From assembly GCF_027943255.1 (NCBI RefSeq), contig NC_072896.1, positions 120,497,879 through 120,561,878 of the forward strand: a DNA stretch of 64,000 bases, written 5' to 3'. A program made the position numbers and the translations under genes. Below the pieces are notes generated by a model, which worked only from the letters and a program-made list of their open reading frames with translations, did no database searches and was not told the DNA's origin. Below, in pieces: positions 1 through 10,980 of the stretch (positions are counted from its first letter, which is position 1; each line of letters opens with the position of its first letter). Source of the DNA: Anastrepha obliqua. Its lineage: Eukaryota; Arthropoda; Insecta; Diptera; Tephritidae.

Positions 1-272
1 AAAATCGTCATTTATTCTTGTAAATCAATTTCATCCCCTTCAAAATAATGCCCTCTCGATGAAATACACTTATGCCAACGAGTTTTCCAATCCCCGAAAC
101 ATGCCAAATAGTCCATTTCCGGTAGTGGTCTCTTGAGTTTTGGGAATAGCCAGAAGTCACACGGAGCCAAATCAGGCGAATACGGTGGTTGCGGAACGAT
201 ATGCGTGGAATTTTTGGCGAAATAGTCACGAAGAACGAGTGCAGTGTGAGACATGTGAGATAAATTTTCCAT
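1..272 (-). mobile_element. mariner transposase C-terminal remnant
   Basis: The reverse strand encodes the end of a mariner-type transposase. It carries the third catalytic region PYSPDLAPCDFWLFPKLKRP and a typical C-terminus ending in KCISSRGHYFEGDEIDLQE. The reading frame shifts around base 235, and the catalytic core upstream is absent, so this is a dead fragment. The outer end runs off the window, so its terminal repeat cannot be seen. Family assignment rests on the YSPDLAPCD motif. A related C-terminus lies at 15325-15540. Confidence 0.75.
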
Positions 273-627
273 TATCCTTATTAGGATTGCCAGGATTAAT
301 ATTTTATTTTTTTAACACACTTTTATTAGCTCGGGTTGTATGTATGAATGACTGTAACGGAATCTTTGAGCTTAATTTTCACTGGCTTCTAAAAATCTGA
401 TCGACTCGGAACACACAACATAGATGACTAGATGGGAAACTCTTTTTCTCGTAAGAGCGCTGAAAAATGTGCATTTTTTATAACATTTGCCAATATTGGT
501 AGAAACATGAATTGGGTATTTTTTTAAACAAAAATTGGGAATTTTTAGTTTCCACACCACCATTGAGGTTAGTATTTAGTGTGCGGTTGTGTAATAGTAT
601 ATTACTCGTAAACACCTACATATACTA
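273..627. other. no recognisable feature
   Basis: AT-rich DNA. No coding similarity, tRNA or terminal repeat is seen. Confidence 0.5.
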
Positions 628-1253
628 AAAATAAAATATAGTTAAAAAAAAAACTAAAAACCACGCTTTTATTGCTAATCGAACTAAAAAGTAGAAAATA
701 AAATATAGCTTAAAAAAACTAAAAAACACGCTTTTATTGCTAATCGAACTAAAAAGTAGAAAATAAATTTTAATGACAAAGGGACCTATAATGAAGTAAT
801 AGCAAATCGAAGGATCAGTCATAGTCAACTACCTCAGAACAGAATTATAACAAAAATTAAGATACAAATAGAGTAATTCAAATTAGAGTTAAAAGCGTGG
901 GATGCATTTTGCTTCACTTTCATAACCCTCTGTACATAGGTAGTTGCCAATAGAATGATTGTAATATTTACTATATCAAGCATCCCACGCTTTTAACTCT
1001 AATTTGAATTACTCTATTTGTATCTTAATTTTTGTTATAATTCTGTTTGCTTTTAACTCTAATTTGAATTACTCTATTTGTATCTTAATTTTTGTTATAA
1101 TTCTGTTCTGAGGTAGTTGACTATAACTGATCCTTCGATTTGCTATTACTTCATTATAGGTCCCTTTGTCATTAAAATTTATTTTCTACTTTTTAGTTCG
1201 ATTAGCAATAAAAGCGTGTTTTTTAGTTTTTCTAAGCTATATTTTTTTGTTTT
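628..1253. repeat. Foldback-type inverted repeat
   Basis: Two long arms (about 628-909 and 981-1253) are reverse complements of each other around a loop of about 70 bases. Each arm carries its own internal duplication. The left arm repeats a 65-bp unit (from 662 and 727), and the right arm repeats a 60-bp unit from another part of the arm (from 989 and 1049). The arms otherwise match closely over more than 200 bases. This is the structure of a foldback or large-hairpin non-autonomous DNA transposon. No coding sequence is present and the superfamily is unknown. Confidence 0.75.
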
Positions 1254-1625
1254 TATTAGTAAAAAAGTCAATCCAAAGGAAAATTGGATATAAGTGATTT
1301 GGAAGTCTACTCCAAATTTTGATTTCGATAAGGTTGTGACGTAAACTACTTGAATCGATCGTTCATATTTCTTGTTCTGAAATTCTCCGACCAATAAGCT
1401 CAGCCAACGCCGATAGTCTTAGCTACTAGTGCCTTTCTTAATGGAATACAATTATTTATAATTATATTTTTAATCAATAAAATAAATAAGCTCAGCCTCT
1501 TCGCGTCAAATTGCCTGCTACATCATGAATCGTTGCCTCAGAACACTGAAAATCTTCTTTTATTGCGCATGCGAGTCAAGTTTAGCACTGTAAGTTCCAT
1601 CTCATAGAAATTATCGAAACTTAGG
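1254..1625. other. no recognisable feature
   Basis: AT-rich spacer between the foldback element and a mariner derivative. I see nothing in it. Confidence 0.4.
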
Positions 1626-2172
1626 TATATATTAGTTTTGGGGAAAAGAAGTCCATTATTTTTTCGGTAAATGGCTGTAGGGATCGATATCTCGTAAAGT
1701 ATCGATCAAACAATTTGAATTTTATGCTCGTTGTCAAGGTGATATTTCATACTAAAAAAATTATTTTGCTGTTTTTTGTTTGCTCCATTCAGTTGTGAGT
1801 TACAGGGTGTTAACAATGGAAGTCAACAAAAAGAAAACTCGGTACATTTTACAGTTATTTTTGATAAAGGCGAAAATGCAAGCCAGGCCGCTGAAATTGT
1901 GAATGGTGTTTATGGCGCCGGTACTGTAATAGCTAATGCAATTTTGGTTTTGCCGATTCCGTTCAGGCATTTTTGATGCTAAAGAAAATGTTGATACTGC
2001 CGAAAATGTGGAGAACGTCGATAAAATTACAGAAATAATCGAAGTTAACCGGCATATTAGTAGTCATAGCATCGCCCAGGAGCTAAAGATCGGCCATAAA
2101 ACACTTTTAAACCACTTGCGCAAAAATTTGACGTAAAAATAATGGATTTCTTTTTCCCCAAACTAATATTTC
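1626..2172 (+). mobile_element. Internally deleted mariner, N-terminal half only
   Basis: Both ends carry the same inverted repeat (TATTAGTTTTGGGGAAAAG at the left; its reverse complement ends at 2172). Between them, + frames encode the N-terminal DNA-binding part of a mariner transposase: FDKGENASQAAEIVNGVYGA, then after a frameshift near 1940 QFWFCRFRSGIFD, then ENVDKITEIIEVNRHISSHS and IAQELKIGHKTLLNHLRKN. A stop follows directly and the DDD catalytic domain is gone, so the copy is non-autonomous. A second fragment of the same family is at 14832-14953. Confidence 0.8.
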
Positions 2173-2379
2173 GGTATACTTATAAGCGCTTTCTATTAGT
2201 TATGGAATACGGTTTCCTCAACTGGTTTGCCAAGTCTCTGTTTACGGCTTCTTACTACATTACAATCCGGATACAGTGAACCAATTCGTGCAAGGCCTTT
2301 ACACTCAACCAAGATTGTTCACATACAATTAAGAATTTAAAGAAAATTTAAGTTAATTTACTCATTAAATACACGGAGG

Positions 2380-2729
2380 ACTCAGAGTGTCCTTTGGACT
2401 CCTCGCCATTCAATTTCTAAACTCGTAGCTGTGTTTACCGGTCACTAGACGATTGGCACACACGCGAAAATGCTAGGGTTACCATTTAACCCCCATTGCA
2501 AAAGCTGTGGGGACCTTTCAGGGAAGGAGATTATAGAGCACTTTCTCTATAAATGTCCGGGTGTGGCAGCTAGACGATTAAGGTCACTGCGTGCTCTTTA
2601 ATTCGACAGCATGGAACAGTGCGCCAACCTAATTCCCATCAATCTTCTTCATTACATCAACAGCTCCTGCTGGCTGCCTGGCTGTCGATATCTACTTGTT
2701 GTAGGTCTCTTAATGGTATCAAAACGGCG
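2380..2729 (+). mobile_element. non-LTR retrotransposon 3' end, first part
   Basis: One frame gives a Cys/His cluster typical of the end of non-LTR ORF2 (PHCKSCGDLSGKEIIEHFL, then YKCPGVAARRL). Non-coding 3' sequence follows and continues at 3550 after an inserted element. The same 3' sequence occurs at 54661-54848 and, reversed, at 56427-56600, which defines the family. The copy is 5'-truncated. The clade (Jockey/I/LOA-like) is not resolved. Confidence 0.75.
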
Positions 2730-3554
2730 CACACTGGGGATTTAGCGGAAGAAAGTCAAATTTGCAACATACCACCTACGCAATGTTTAATGGTATTTCT
2801 AAATTCCAGAATAGAACCAACAATAAAATCAAAAAGCATTACTAAACTCCGACTTACAGTTTTTTTTTTATAGATATGTCAAAAGTATAATTTTTTTATA
2901 GTATTGAACTGACTAAGAAAAAACTTCAAAGCCCAAGGTGGTTTTTTTCCTTTTGCTTGAGCCGACTTCCAATTTTTTATTTTTCATTTAGGGTATGATA
3001 TTTTTATATATTTTAGCCGGAAGAACAAAGGATGTGAAGCATTTGATTATCTATTTATAATTAGTTTTACGAAAAAAAAAAATCATATTCCTTCATATTC
3101 TTGGATCTGCAAGTTGAGCTACATTTAACTACGGTCAGAAACTAGTATCAACGTGTTGTTTAATAGCGTCTATTTCAGTTTTAATCAATTGCAGGTGCCA
3201 CCAGGCGCCACTGATTATTTTTTGGCAATGATAATAACTAAACGCTTTCTAGTGTGTGCATAATGATAACGAAACACTTTTAATTTTGTTTTGGCATTTT
3301 AAGGGTAATTCAGAATTATGAACTTACATGTATCCTGTGCGTAAATATTTGCTGGCTTATATAAATAAAAAAAAAAATTAAAATTTATGAATTTTAAAAA
3401 ACATTGTTTTTTAAAATTTTTTTTAAAAATAGTTTTTAAACATGTTCTTTTCATACACAAATATATACAACTTCGTTAGTAGTAAAAATGTAAATATTTT
3501 TTGGGATGTATACTTTTTTCCGCATCTCTGTACAAAAATCCCCAGTGTGCGGCG
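2725..3554. mobile_element. Transib-like non-autonomous DNA transposon
   Basis: The element spans 2730-3549 (820 bp). It starts CACACTGGGGATTT and ends with the reverse complement AAATCCCCAGTGTG. It is flanked on both sides by CGGCG (2725-2729 and 3550-3554). Removing the element and one CGGCG restores the uninterrupted non-LTR 3' sequence seen at 54775. Transib elements make 5-bp duplications at CGNCG-like sites and begin CAC, which is the basis of the call. The interior is AT-rich and shows no transposase, so it would depend on a helper. The heptamer CACACTG differs from the usual CACWATG/CACAGTG. Confidence 0.75.
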
Positions 3555-3645
3555 CTTTAGTGCTACATGAAGAGTGCCAAACTGGCACTTCAACCATTTC
3601 ACCTACCTACCTAATTACCTATCTACCTACCTACTCATTAAATAA
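3550..3645 (+). mobile_element. non-LTR retrotransposon 3' end, second part
   Basis: Continuation of the element begun at 2380. Its 3' UTR ends in a short (CTAC)n-like repeat instead of poly(A). The copy at 54661-54848 ends the same way, so a CTAC-type tail looks characteristic of the family. Confidence 0.7.
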
Positions 3646-4111
3646 ATAATTTTTATTTTAAATTTAATATTTGTAATATACAATATTTGATTCAAACATT
3701 TTTATTTTTTTTCTCTCCAAAAGTATTTTCCTTTATGGCTCTTCCTCACAGCTGAATCTTTAAACTTTGCGAAGAACAGGTAGATATTATCAAGAGAGTT
3801 CCTATTTTCTTCAGCCCACTCAATAGGCTGTAATAACTTCTGATACCGTTTTAACATGCTTTGCGTTCAATTCTTAATGTTTGTTCACTATAATCAATAG
3901 AAAAAAGAAATTATGTGTTCCTCCTTAGATTACTCACTGAAAAAAATTTCAGTCGATCGCGAAGTTCATTCAATCCCGACTGCACGAAATGCTTAAGCGT
4001 TTCTAAAAATCTGAATTGTTTTTGGGTTCGGGGTATAACTAGATGATATTGGTTATTCGGAGAAATTGTGTTTTAACCTTTTGCGGTTGTATGCCACTCT
4101 CATTAAGAAAA
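3646..4111. other. no recognisable feature
   Basis: AT-rich sequence with no coding, RNA or repeat signature that I recognise. Confidence 0.4.
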
Positions 4112-4340
4112 AGTTTTTTCTAATAGCGGTCGCCCCTCGACAGGCAATGGCAAACCTCCGAGTGTATTTCTGCCATGAAAACGCTTCTCATAAAAAATAC
4201 CTGCCGTTCGGAGTCGGCTTGAAACTGTAGGCCCCTCTATTTGTGGAACAACCTTAAGACGCACACCACAAAATAGGAGGATGAGCGCGGCCAAACACCC
4301 AAAGAGGGTGTACACGCCAATTATATATATATATATATAT
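4112..4340 (+). repeat. tRNA-derived SINE, 5'-truncated copy
   Basis: Shares the body of the window's SINE family: GGCAATGGCAAACCTCCGAG, then TTTCTGCCATGAAAA, then CCGTTCGGAGTCGGCTTGAA, then the tail ACACCCAAAGAGGGTGTACA. The tail is a small hairpin followed by GCCAATTATATATA. The tRNA-like head with the Pol III promoter is missing. Confidence 0.8.
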
Positions 4341-4784
4341 AAGGTTAATGATACATGACAAATAAATAATTAAAGCAATAAAAATTTACCAAATTTTTCA
4401 TACTTTATTTCATTTTTAAAAAGCTACTTGAATACTTGCACTTTTGCCACCCTGTGTTTATATTTTCCTTGGGGGCCCGCACGTAATTTCGCATTCCACT
4501 AAAAGGAAAGTCAACGTATTCAATGTTCCTGAAAAGCGAAAGTGGTTTATGTATGTAGTTGTCTATGTGTACACATTGAATTTCAAGCGTGTGGCAAATA
4601 CAGCTGCGACTATCTAATTAGAAATAATGCCGGACAAAATTAGAAATGAATGATTTACCACTAACTAAACGCCGTTAAAGGCAGTTGTTTAGCTTTGCTC
4701 TGCAGGCGTAATAAGTGTAAACGTCTAATTTTCCAGGCTTAAATCTGTAGCAGTAACTGCCTAGGTCACCTAAGGCAGAAATTT
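4341..4784. other. no recognisable feature
   Basis: AT-rich spacer. No gene or known repeat seen. Confidence 0.4.
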
Positions 4785-5216
4785 AGTTCTATAGGCTATT
4801 TTATTCTACAAAGAAAATTCTCTGTTCACTTAAGATGAATACAGTTATAGATATCTAAATAAATATAGGTAGCACATCCTCTATTAGGTATTTGGCTAAG
4901 CTGATGTTCTACACATAGAGGTACCTACATTGTATTTAGTAAAAACTTCGGAGAGCAGAGAATTATATGAAACACATTTTTGTGGCAGAAATGCCCACGG
5001 AGTTCTATAGGCTATTTTATTCTACAAAGAAAATTCTCTGTTCACTTAAGATGAATACAGTTATAGATATCTAAATAAATATAGGTAGCACATCCTCTAT
5101 TAGGTATTTGGCTAAGCTGATGTTCTACACATAGAGGTACCTACATTGTATTTAGTAAAAACTTCGGAGAGCAGAGAATTATATGAAACACATTTTTGTG
5201 GCAGAAATGCCCACGG
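4785..5216. repeat. 216-bp direct tandem duplication
   Basis: Bases 4785-5000 and 5001-5216 are head-to-tail copies that look identical by eye. The unit begins AGTTCTATAGGCTATT. It ends inside a SINE, at the segment matching TTTCATGGCAGAAATACAC, so the duplication took in non-repeat DNA and about 20 bases of the SINE edge. The lack of differences suggests a young event or an assembly artefact. Confidence 0.85.
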
Positions 5217-5330
5217 AGGCTTACCATTGCCTGCCGAATGGCGGCGACTACTATTAGAAAAAACTTGTTCTATAATTTGTTGTTTCACGGGGGCTTTGAA
5301 CCCGGAGCTATCGAATGGTCATTATACACG
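5195..5330 (-). repeat. tRNA-derived SINE, partial copy
   Basis: Minus-strand copy covering the central body and part of the tRNA-like head. The B-box region is recognisable on the reverse strand near 5298-5308. The 3' half is missing and joins the 216-bp tandem duplication. Confidence 0.7.
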
Positions 5331-5761
5331 ATTACATTGTGCTACGGTGACATTCAAGCTGTTAAATATATAAAAGATTACAATAAATGCATGGCGACAT
5401 GAGCATGAAATGGTATTGAGTAACCTCTCAAAGAGAAATTCTCGCTCGATGTGATGTGAATCATGACACTTATAATATGGAAATAAATTAATGGTGTGCT
5501 TCTGTCAATTATTGCATACTATTTTCGCTTGCGAAGACCCTTACTGAAAGTTTCTAAGAAATAATTTTGCGGAAAATTTAACCCTCCACTTTACAAAACC
5601 AATATTTTTCAGATTTTTACAAATAAGTGTCGTAATGAGCCACACTGGTAAGAATTATCGGGTTAAAATATTCCAAAAAATATGCGTCATTCAATTTTTC
5701 TTTTAATCAATTTGAGAATAACTAAGAAAAACTTTAATAGACTATAAAAAAGTTGTGCTGG
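5331..5761. other. no recognisable feature
   Basis: AT-rich spacer. Nothing identified. Confidence 0.4.
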
Positions 5762-6004
5762 TTAAATACAAAATCTTCCACGATTCTTCTCTCCCGTCTT
5801 AGCTTCACGAAATCTCTCCCTATTCAAAGCCACTTCCTTCCGATGCCTCACGTTTAGCTGTTTAAAGTCTTCCTCCACTTCTTCCAGCCATCTTTTTTTA
5901 GGCGTCCTCTTCTTCTTTCTCCAACCGGACACAACCAAGTGCTTTTCAACATAAAGCTCTCTCGCTCTCGCTCTCTGCGCATTCTCATAACGTGTCAGAG
6001 CCAT
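5762..6004 (-). pseudogene. RTE-like non-LTR ORF2 C-terminal fragment
   Basis: The frame contains GWRKKKRTPKKRWLEEVEED, then FKQLNVRHRKEVALNRERFR, then EAKTG. This resembles the extreme C-terminus of RTE-type retrotransposon ORF2 proteins (GRPRxRWxDxVxxDLxxL ... DRxxWRxxVxxAKT). No reverse transcriptase is attached. A shared basic low-complexity motif in an unrelated protein is possible, so confidence is moderate. Better RTE pieces are at 23720-24320 and 33105-34400. Confidence 0.45.
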
Positions 6005-6164
6005 CTTATCCTCTGGGACTTAATGAACCGTACCACGGTTTCGTTTCTGATTAACAGCTCCAACTAATGCTTATGTCTAATTTGAAAGGAACTATCTTGT
6101 TGCCTAACAGGTCTATAAAATTTTCTTAGTACTCTTATTTCAAAATAAATTAGCTGCCTAATGC

Positions 6165-6412
6165 ATCTCCTGTGCCATTGTCCTGCTCTATCCAGACGTA
6201 GATTTACCATTTTAGGTAGACAATTGTTTAATGAATATTCCAATTGAGATATTTCAATCTCATTACTGTGGAAATTAAGGGTCTTTTAAAATTTTTGAAA
6301 AGTATACATTGGCTTTAGGAAAGATAAGGACAAGTTCCCCACGCAGCATCTCAATGGACTATGAGCCTGAGTGTCTCCCATTGTGAACAACCGCCTCAAC
6401 CTAACCTAACAC
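6165..6412 (+). mobile_element. non-LTR retrotransposon 3' terminal fragment
   Basis: A short frame reads HLLCHCPALSRRRFTILGRQ then LFNEYSN and stop. This is the zinc-knuckle-like end of a non-LTR ORF2. A 3' UTR follows, ending in repeats of CCTAAC. The copy is severely 5'-truncated. The same domain appears in other families at 24790-25270 and 29160-30238. Confidence 0.65.
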
Positions 6413-6609
6413 ACATTCGTAAATGAGAACGGGCCGAATTAAGGCTTTATGATTCCGTGATATTTGCTCACGCGATAGCAATTTGGATTTCAGCAGCTTC
6501 ATATTGGAATAGCAAAATTTGTTAGCAGCTAAGAACCCGCTAATTAATTGCCAGTGATGTATCTTTATTCGCTAATATTTTGATCCCAATGTATGTACTT
6601 CATTTTCTC

Positions 6610-6830
6610 TATGTTAATTCTCAGCCGCTCGGCAGACAAGGGCAAACCTTCGAGTGTATTTCTGCCATGAAAAAGCTCCTAAAAAAAACCATTTGCCGTT
6701 CGGGGTCGGTTTAAAACTGTAGGTCTCTCCATTTGTGGAACAACATCAAGAGGCACGCCACAAATAGGAGGAGAGGCTCGACCAAACTCCTATAGAAGTG
6801 TGCACGCCAATTATTTATTATTATTTTTTT
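6610..6830 (+). repeat. tRNA-derived SINE, 5'-truncated copy
   Basis: Body of the SINE family with the second tail type: CTCCTATAGAAGTGTGCACG and CCAATTATTTATTA, instead of the CCCAAAAAGGGTGT hairpin. Copies at 53858 and 58308 share this tail. Confidence 0.8.
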
Positions 6831-6951
6831 AATTCTCAGCTCAGATTTTCGAATTTGTTTTCTCTAGCTTCATAAACGCAGTCTGCAGCTCATTTCTGTT
6901 TTTCGCCATTGCCAGTTTGTCATGTGCATATGTATGCGCAAAGCTGGAACG

Positions 6952-7027
6952 AACCGGTGTATTTTAGTTATTTCTATTTATTATTTCCGAACCGGTGTAT
7001 TTTAGTTATTTCTATTTATTATTTCCG
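6952..7027. repeat. 38-bp tandem duplication
   Basis: A unit beginning AACCGGTGTATTTTAGTTAT occurs twice in a row with no visible difference. Confidence 0.85.
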
Positions 7028-8074
7028 CACTGCACTGAAAAATAATATTAGATAAAGTGATATTTTTATTATATTCTGTACATTTATTAGAAAACTTTAG
7101 AATAAAAGCGTTATTTATTAGAATTTCGCAACAAGTCCAATTAGCTGCACACAGCTGTATGCTTGATTTCAAGTGAACAATCCGGTTGTTTGGGTAGTAT
7201 GTAAATATAGTACAAAAATATGTATGTAGACCCATAGATATTCTATAGATTTGTCCTTAGTGAATGTCATAGCATACAATAACATTTACGTATACACTTT
7301 CGCATTTCACTTTTGGACGATTCATTCACCCAGTTTAAGTTTGCACTAACACACATACATATCTACTCGTATTCCCATTTGTTATTTTATAATTTAGTAG
7401 ATAAAAATAAAGGAAAAAATTTAAGAGAAAAATTTCTATGGCTTGCTCGTGCCATTTTCACTGCATAATGACTTAAATAAATTTTTGACAAGCATATTAA
7501 ATAACCACACACATGCACACACGCACACACACACATACACATACATACATGCATACCTTCAAATACGGCTAATAAAGAGATGAGCTATTCAAACTACATA
7601 TTTTATCACTCATTTTGTTCACAAACTAGTCATAAGGAATTAATAGGCTTTTATTAAAATTTAATCAAAAATTTGAACTTTTCAATTACACTTCTGCACT
7701 CTGCATCTAATCATCACACTTTGATGTGTTAGAAAGGTCCATATATCCATTGGTATTTCAATTGAATTATAATAATGTGTATGCATGTCTGTATGTATGA
7801 AATATTATAAATTTTATATCGTGTTCTGAAGGTCATTGTAAGGATGCATATAATAAATATTTGCATACATACATACTTATATACATACCAAAGCCTATTG
7901 AATTGTCTACGATAAATAAAATAAAATTTATGTTTCTTTTTTCTCAATTCTAATTACATATGTATTTTACCATATAAATTTAGCGAGATACGTTCTTGCT
8001 TGTGCTCATCACGAACACAGATATACTTATGCGTGATATTTTCCTTTGTTGAATGTGCATATGTATGTGCGTGG
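7028..8074. other. AT-rich spacer with CA/TACA microsatellite
   Basis: No gene seen. A mixed (CA)n/(TACA)n tract lies at about 7505-7556, and shorter ATAC/TATG runs lie near 7780-7890. Confidence 0.5.
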
Positions 8075-8245
8075 CTCAAAGGCGATAGGTTCTGGGTTCA
8101 ATACGCACTACGAACATTAAATATAATTTTTTGTGTAACAGCAGTTGTAGTTTAAGGGTGGCGGCTCCCCAATTTGTGCGACAACATCAAGTCGCCCACT
8201 TCTAATTGGCGGCAAAAATTGGCCCATACACATTTCGAGAACGTT
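8075..8245 (+). repeat. diverged SINE-like repeat
   Basis: A B-box-like GGGTTCAATACG is followed by CAATTTGTGCGACAACATCA and AGTCGCCCACTTCTAATTGG. These resemble the central part of the local SINE (CCATTTGTGGAACAACATCA, AGACGC). It may be an old copy or a sister SINE family. Confidence 0.45.
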
Positions 8246-8455
8246 TGCGTTAGTCTATAATTATTGTGCTTACATTCAAAGTTGATTTTACTAAAAATAA
8301 AAAATTCTCACTATAGTCGGAGAGAGAGAATTTATTGCTCCAATTGCATGGCATTTTATTGGAAAGCTAGTACGCTTGCTAAAGGTTATAGAGAACGTTG
8401 TATAGTATAATTTGTATATGCGTACACAGTTTTCGCATTATTAGTATGTATTATA

Positions 8456-8939
8456 CAGGGTGGCGCAAAATTAATCATAAATATTTAAACAAAAATAAAA
8501 AAATTAATAAATAAAAAAAAAATACTAAGTAAAAAAATTATTTTGAGTGAGGAAAATCTTTATTCTGACCTTAACGCGCTTCTTTGTGATTTTTTTTGTT
8601 TTTTGATATATTTAATTATTTCCGTTTGTATAATAAAACTGTTTAGTTTACAAGCGTCAAATCTGATTGATGTACGAGGCCATTTGCAATTATAAATCTT
8701 CCGATAGGGTGATTATTTTTGCGACATCTTGTATTTAAAAAAAATTGTTTGGGAAGGCTTTAAGATTTTTCTTAAAAATTAAAAAAAAAAATTTGGTTTT
8801 CATTTTTGAAAAACTTCGCTTTATATTTTTTTCCTATTTTTTTTTTTATTAATACCGTACATTTGCTTACTAATGTACGTACCGACACTTCGATCGATTC
8901 GCAAACGGGCGATAGGGTGATTAATTTTGCGCCACCTTG
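8456..8939. mobile_element. mariner-related MITE, GGTGGCGCAAAATTAATCA ends
   Basis: The left end CAGGGTGGCGCAAAATTAAT and the right end (reverse complement CAAGGTGGCGCAAAATTAAT) are inverted and flanked by TA. An extra, diverged right end lies inside at about 8690-8735, so the element is a composite or suffered a partial duplication. It has no coding capacity. The right end matches that of the transposase-bearing relic at 60488-61657, its likely source family. Confidence 0.75.
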
Positions 8940-8945
8940 TATGTA

Positions 8946-9500
8946 AAGGGTTTTCCAATGTGTTATTTTGATATTCAAAGAAAAATGCTATTTTTTAATA
9001 CAAATGATCGGATGCCTATTTCATTATAAAGAGGAAGGTATGCCGGTAATAGTGGAAAATAGCATCAGGCAAATGACCACCGCAACCACGCTTATACTAC
9101 ACTATCCTTTTCATGAAATTTCCCATAACCCAATTGCAAAGTGGCTGCCCTATGTCCTCGATAGCCTCACGAATTCCAGCTTTGAGGTCTTGAATCCATC
9201 CGGGGCTGTTGGCGTAGACCTTCTCTTTCACGTGGCCCCAAAGAAAAAAGTCACAAGGTGTTAAATCACAAGATCTCGGTGGCCAATTGTGATCACCTCT
9301 TCGAGAGATAACACGGTCCGTAAGCTTTTCCCGTAAAAGATCAATGGTTTCGTTGTTTGTGTGGCACGTAGCGCCATCTTGTTGAAAATTAACGTGGTCC
9401 AGATCAATACCATCCAATTCCGGCCATAAAAAATTATTAATCGTCTCTCCATAGCGCAATCCATACCAACCCTTAACATATTTTGGAAATTTTTCATGTT
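8946..9500 (-). mobile_element. mariner-like transposase, 3' half
   Basis: Starts at a terminal repeat AAGGGTTTTCCAAT next to TA (8944-8945). On the reverse strand it encodes the C-terminal half of a Tc1/mariner transposase: YGETINNFLWPELDGIDLDH, then NFQQDGATCHTNNE (second catalytic Asp), then SCDLTPCDFFLWGHVKEKVY (third catalytic Asp), then HLPDAIFHY after a frameshift near 9100. The N-terminal half and the other terminal repeat are missing. The element at 13715-14617 has the same ends. Confidence 0.85.
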
Positions 9501-9887
9501 ACTTCTGGTATTTACGGCCTGCTCTAAGTAATTGCAATTAATTTAATTGAAAAAAGTTTAACCAAAGTAGTAGCAAATACGTCATTCTTAAATAAACAAT
9601 CTTGCCAACACAGGATCTTTCAGTAATGACCGTTCAATTTTTAAAAGTAAACCAAACCAGTTATACCTAGTATTTCGACTATTTTTAGTTGTTTATTTAT
9701 TTATTTTTTTATTTTTTTGTTCTGAAATAACTTTTTATGGCATTAAATATGAAAGTAGGACGTCGCTTGTTCATTCTGGTGAAATTAGTATGACCAATTG
9801 TTTGTGGATTATTCCCTAACAAGGCGTTTTAAGTTGAAGGAAACATGTCGCCTGTTTTCTCAACTGCTTGTTAATGTGAGGATCATG
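9501..9887. other. no recognisable feature
   Basis: AT-rich sequence. Nothing recognised. Confidence 0.4.
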
Positions 9888-10025
9888 CCCGCTCCTCAGC
9901 AGGCAATGGCGAATTTCGACTTTATTTCTGCCATGAAAAAGCTCTTCATAGAAAAAGGCCACTTGCGTTCGGAATCGGCATAAAATTTTAGGTCTCTCCA
10001 TTTGTCGAAAAACGTCCACCATCAA
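9888..10025 (+). repeat. tRNA-derived SINE, diverged partial copy
   Basis: Matches the SINE body (AGCAGGCAATGGCGAATTTC, TTTCTGCCATGAAAAAGCTC, CATTTGTCGAAAAAC). It lacks both the tRNA-like head and the tail, and it is more diverged than the other copies. Confidence 0.65.
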
Positions 10026-10980
10026 AACAAAAATACATTTTTGCCAAAGTAGAAGAAGAAAGAAAGAAACTCCCTTCCGATTCGTTTTTCCGCGCATAGC
10101 ATACCATATTCCATTTATAACGGGTGCTGTGTGCAAAGTTTCAGAAAAAGTAGTTATTACCTCTGGTACCTTCTGTAAGCACAACCATGTCCACAGGTCT
10201 TCTTTCTATGACAACCAAAGTTCAGTGAGTAAAATACCATCAACATCTTCTGCATTCTTTGATTTTCAAACACATGAGACAGCCAAAAATGGCGGTGACG
10301 TTCGGAAGAATCGTTTTTTTGTAAGGTAAAATACCGAAACGTAAACTTGTACAAATAAACTCGGAGATAAATAAATAACTTTCCAACGATATGATGTCTT
10401 TCATACACATTGACGTTAGGGTAAATAAAATGTGAGTAATGGTTTGGTGTTTTAAATTATTGATGTTGTGCTACTAATGGAACACAAAAAGGTTTGTGTC
10501 GCCTCTGAAAGGCAAATGATTTTTATGAGCAGCTTTAAGTACAGTCAGATGCTTTCCATTGCCGACAGTTAAAAAAACGAAGCGTTTGATGGACATAAAC
10601 AAGGTGGGCATCCACTTTAGGAATAATTAATAAGGCTATGCACGAATAGTTCATTGGTTTCGAGCCACGTTGAAAAAAAAATGTCTAAGACGCTACTTAC
10701 TCTGCTGGTTTGCTTGTATGTAGCGAGGGAAATACAATATATAGGTACAAGGTGAAGTAACTAGAGCAACGACAAGATATAACTGTATTTTGTTTTTGTA
10801 ATTTGTTAGCTTAAATGTCAAAGTTTCAATCAAGATGTGAACAAACGCACAAAGGTAGATCACTGTCATATTCAAACCATCGAAAATTGCAGGCAAAGAG
10901 CAAATCAGTTGCTCTAGTAATAACACCTTGTACGAATTCGCCTTGACGTGGAACATAGTGAACAGTAAAAGGTTCAAGAT
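10026..10980. other. unassigned, no supported gene
   Basis: Short overlapping frames occur on both strands, but none shows a recognisable domain or a consistent coding pattern. Probably old repeat DNA. Confidence 0.4.

Noticed and set aside
4103..4315. Recurring small proteins with FHGRNTLGGLPLPAEGRP (also near 5196, 12979, 16525, 38962)
   Set aside because: They are antisense translations of the SINE body; the shared motif reflects the repeat, not a protein family.
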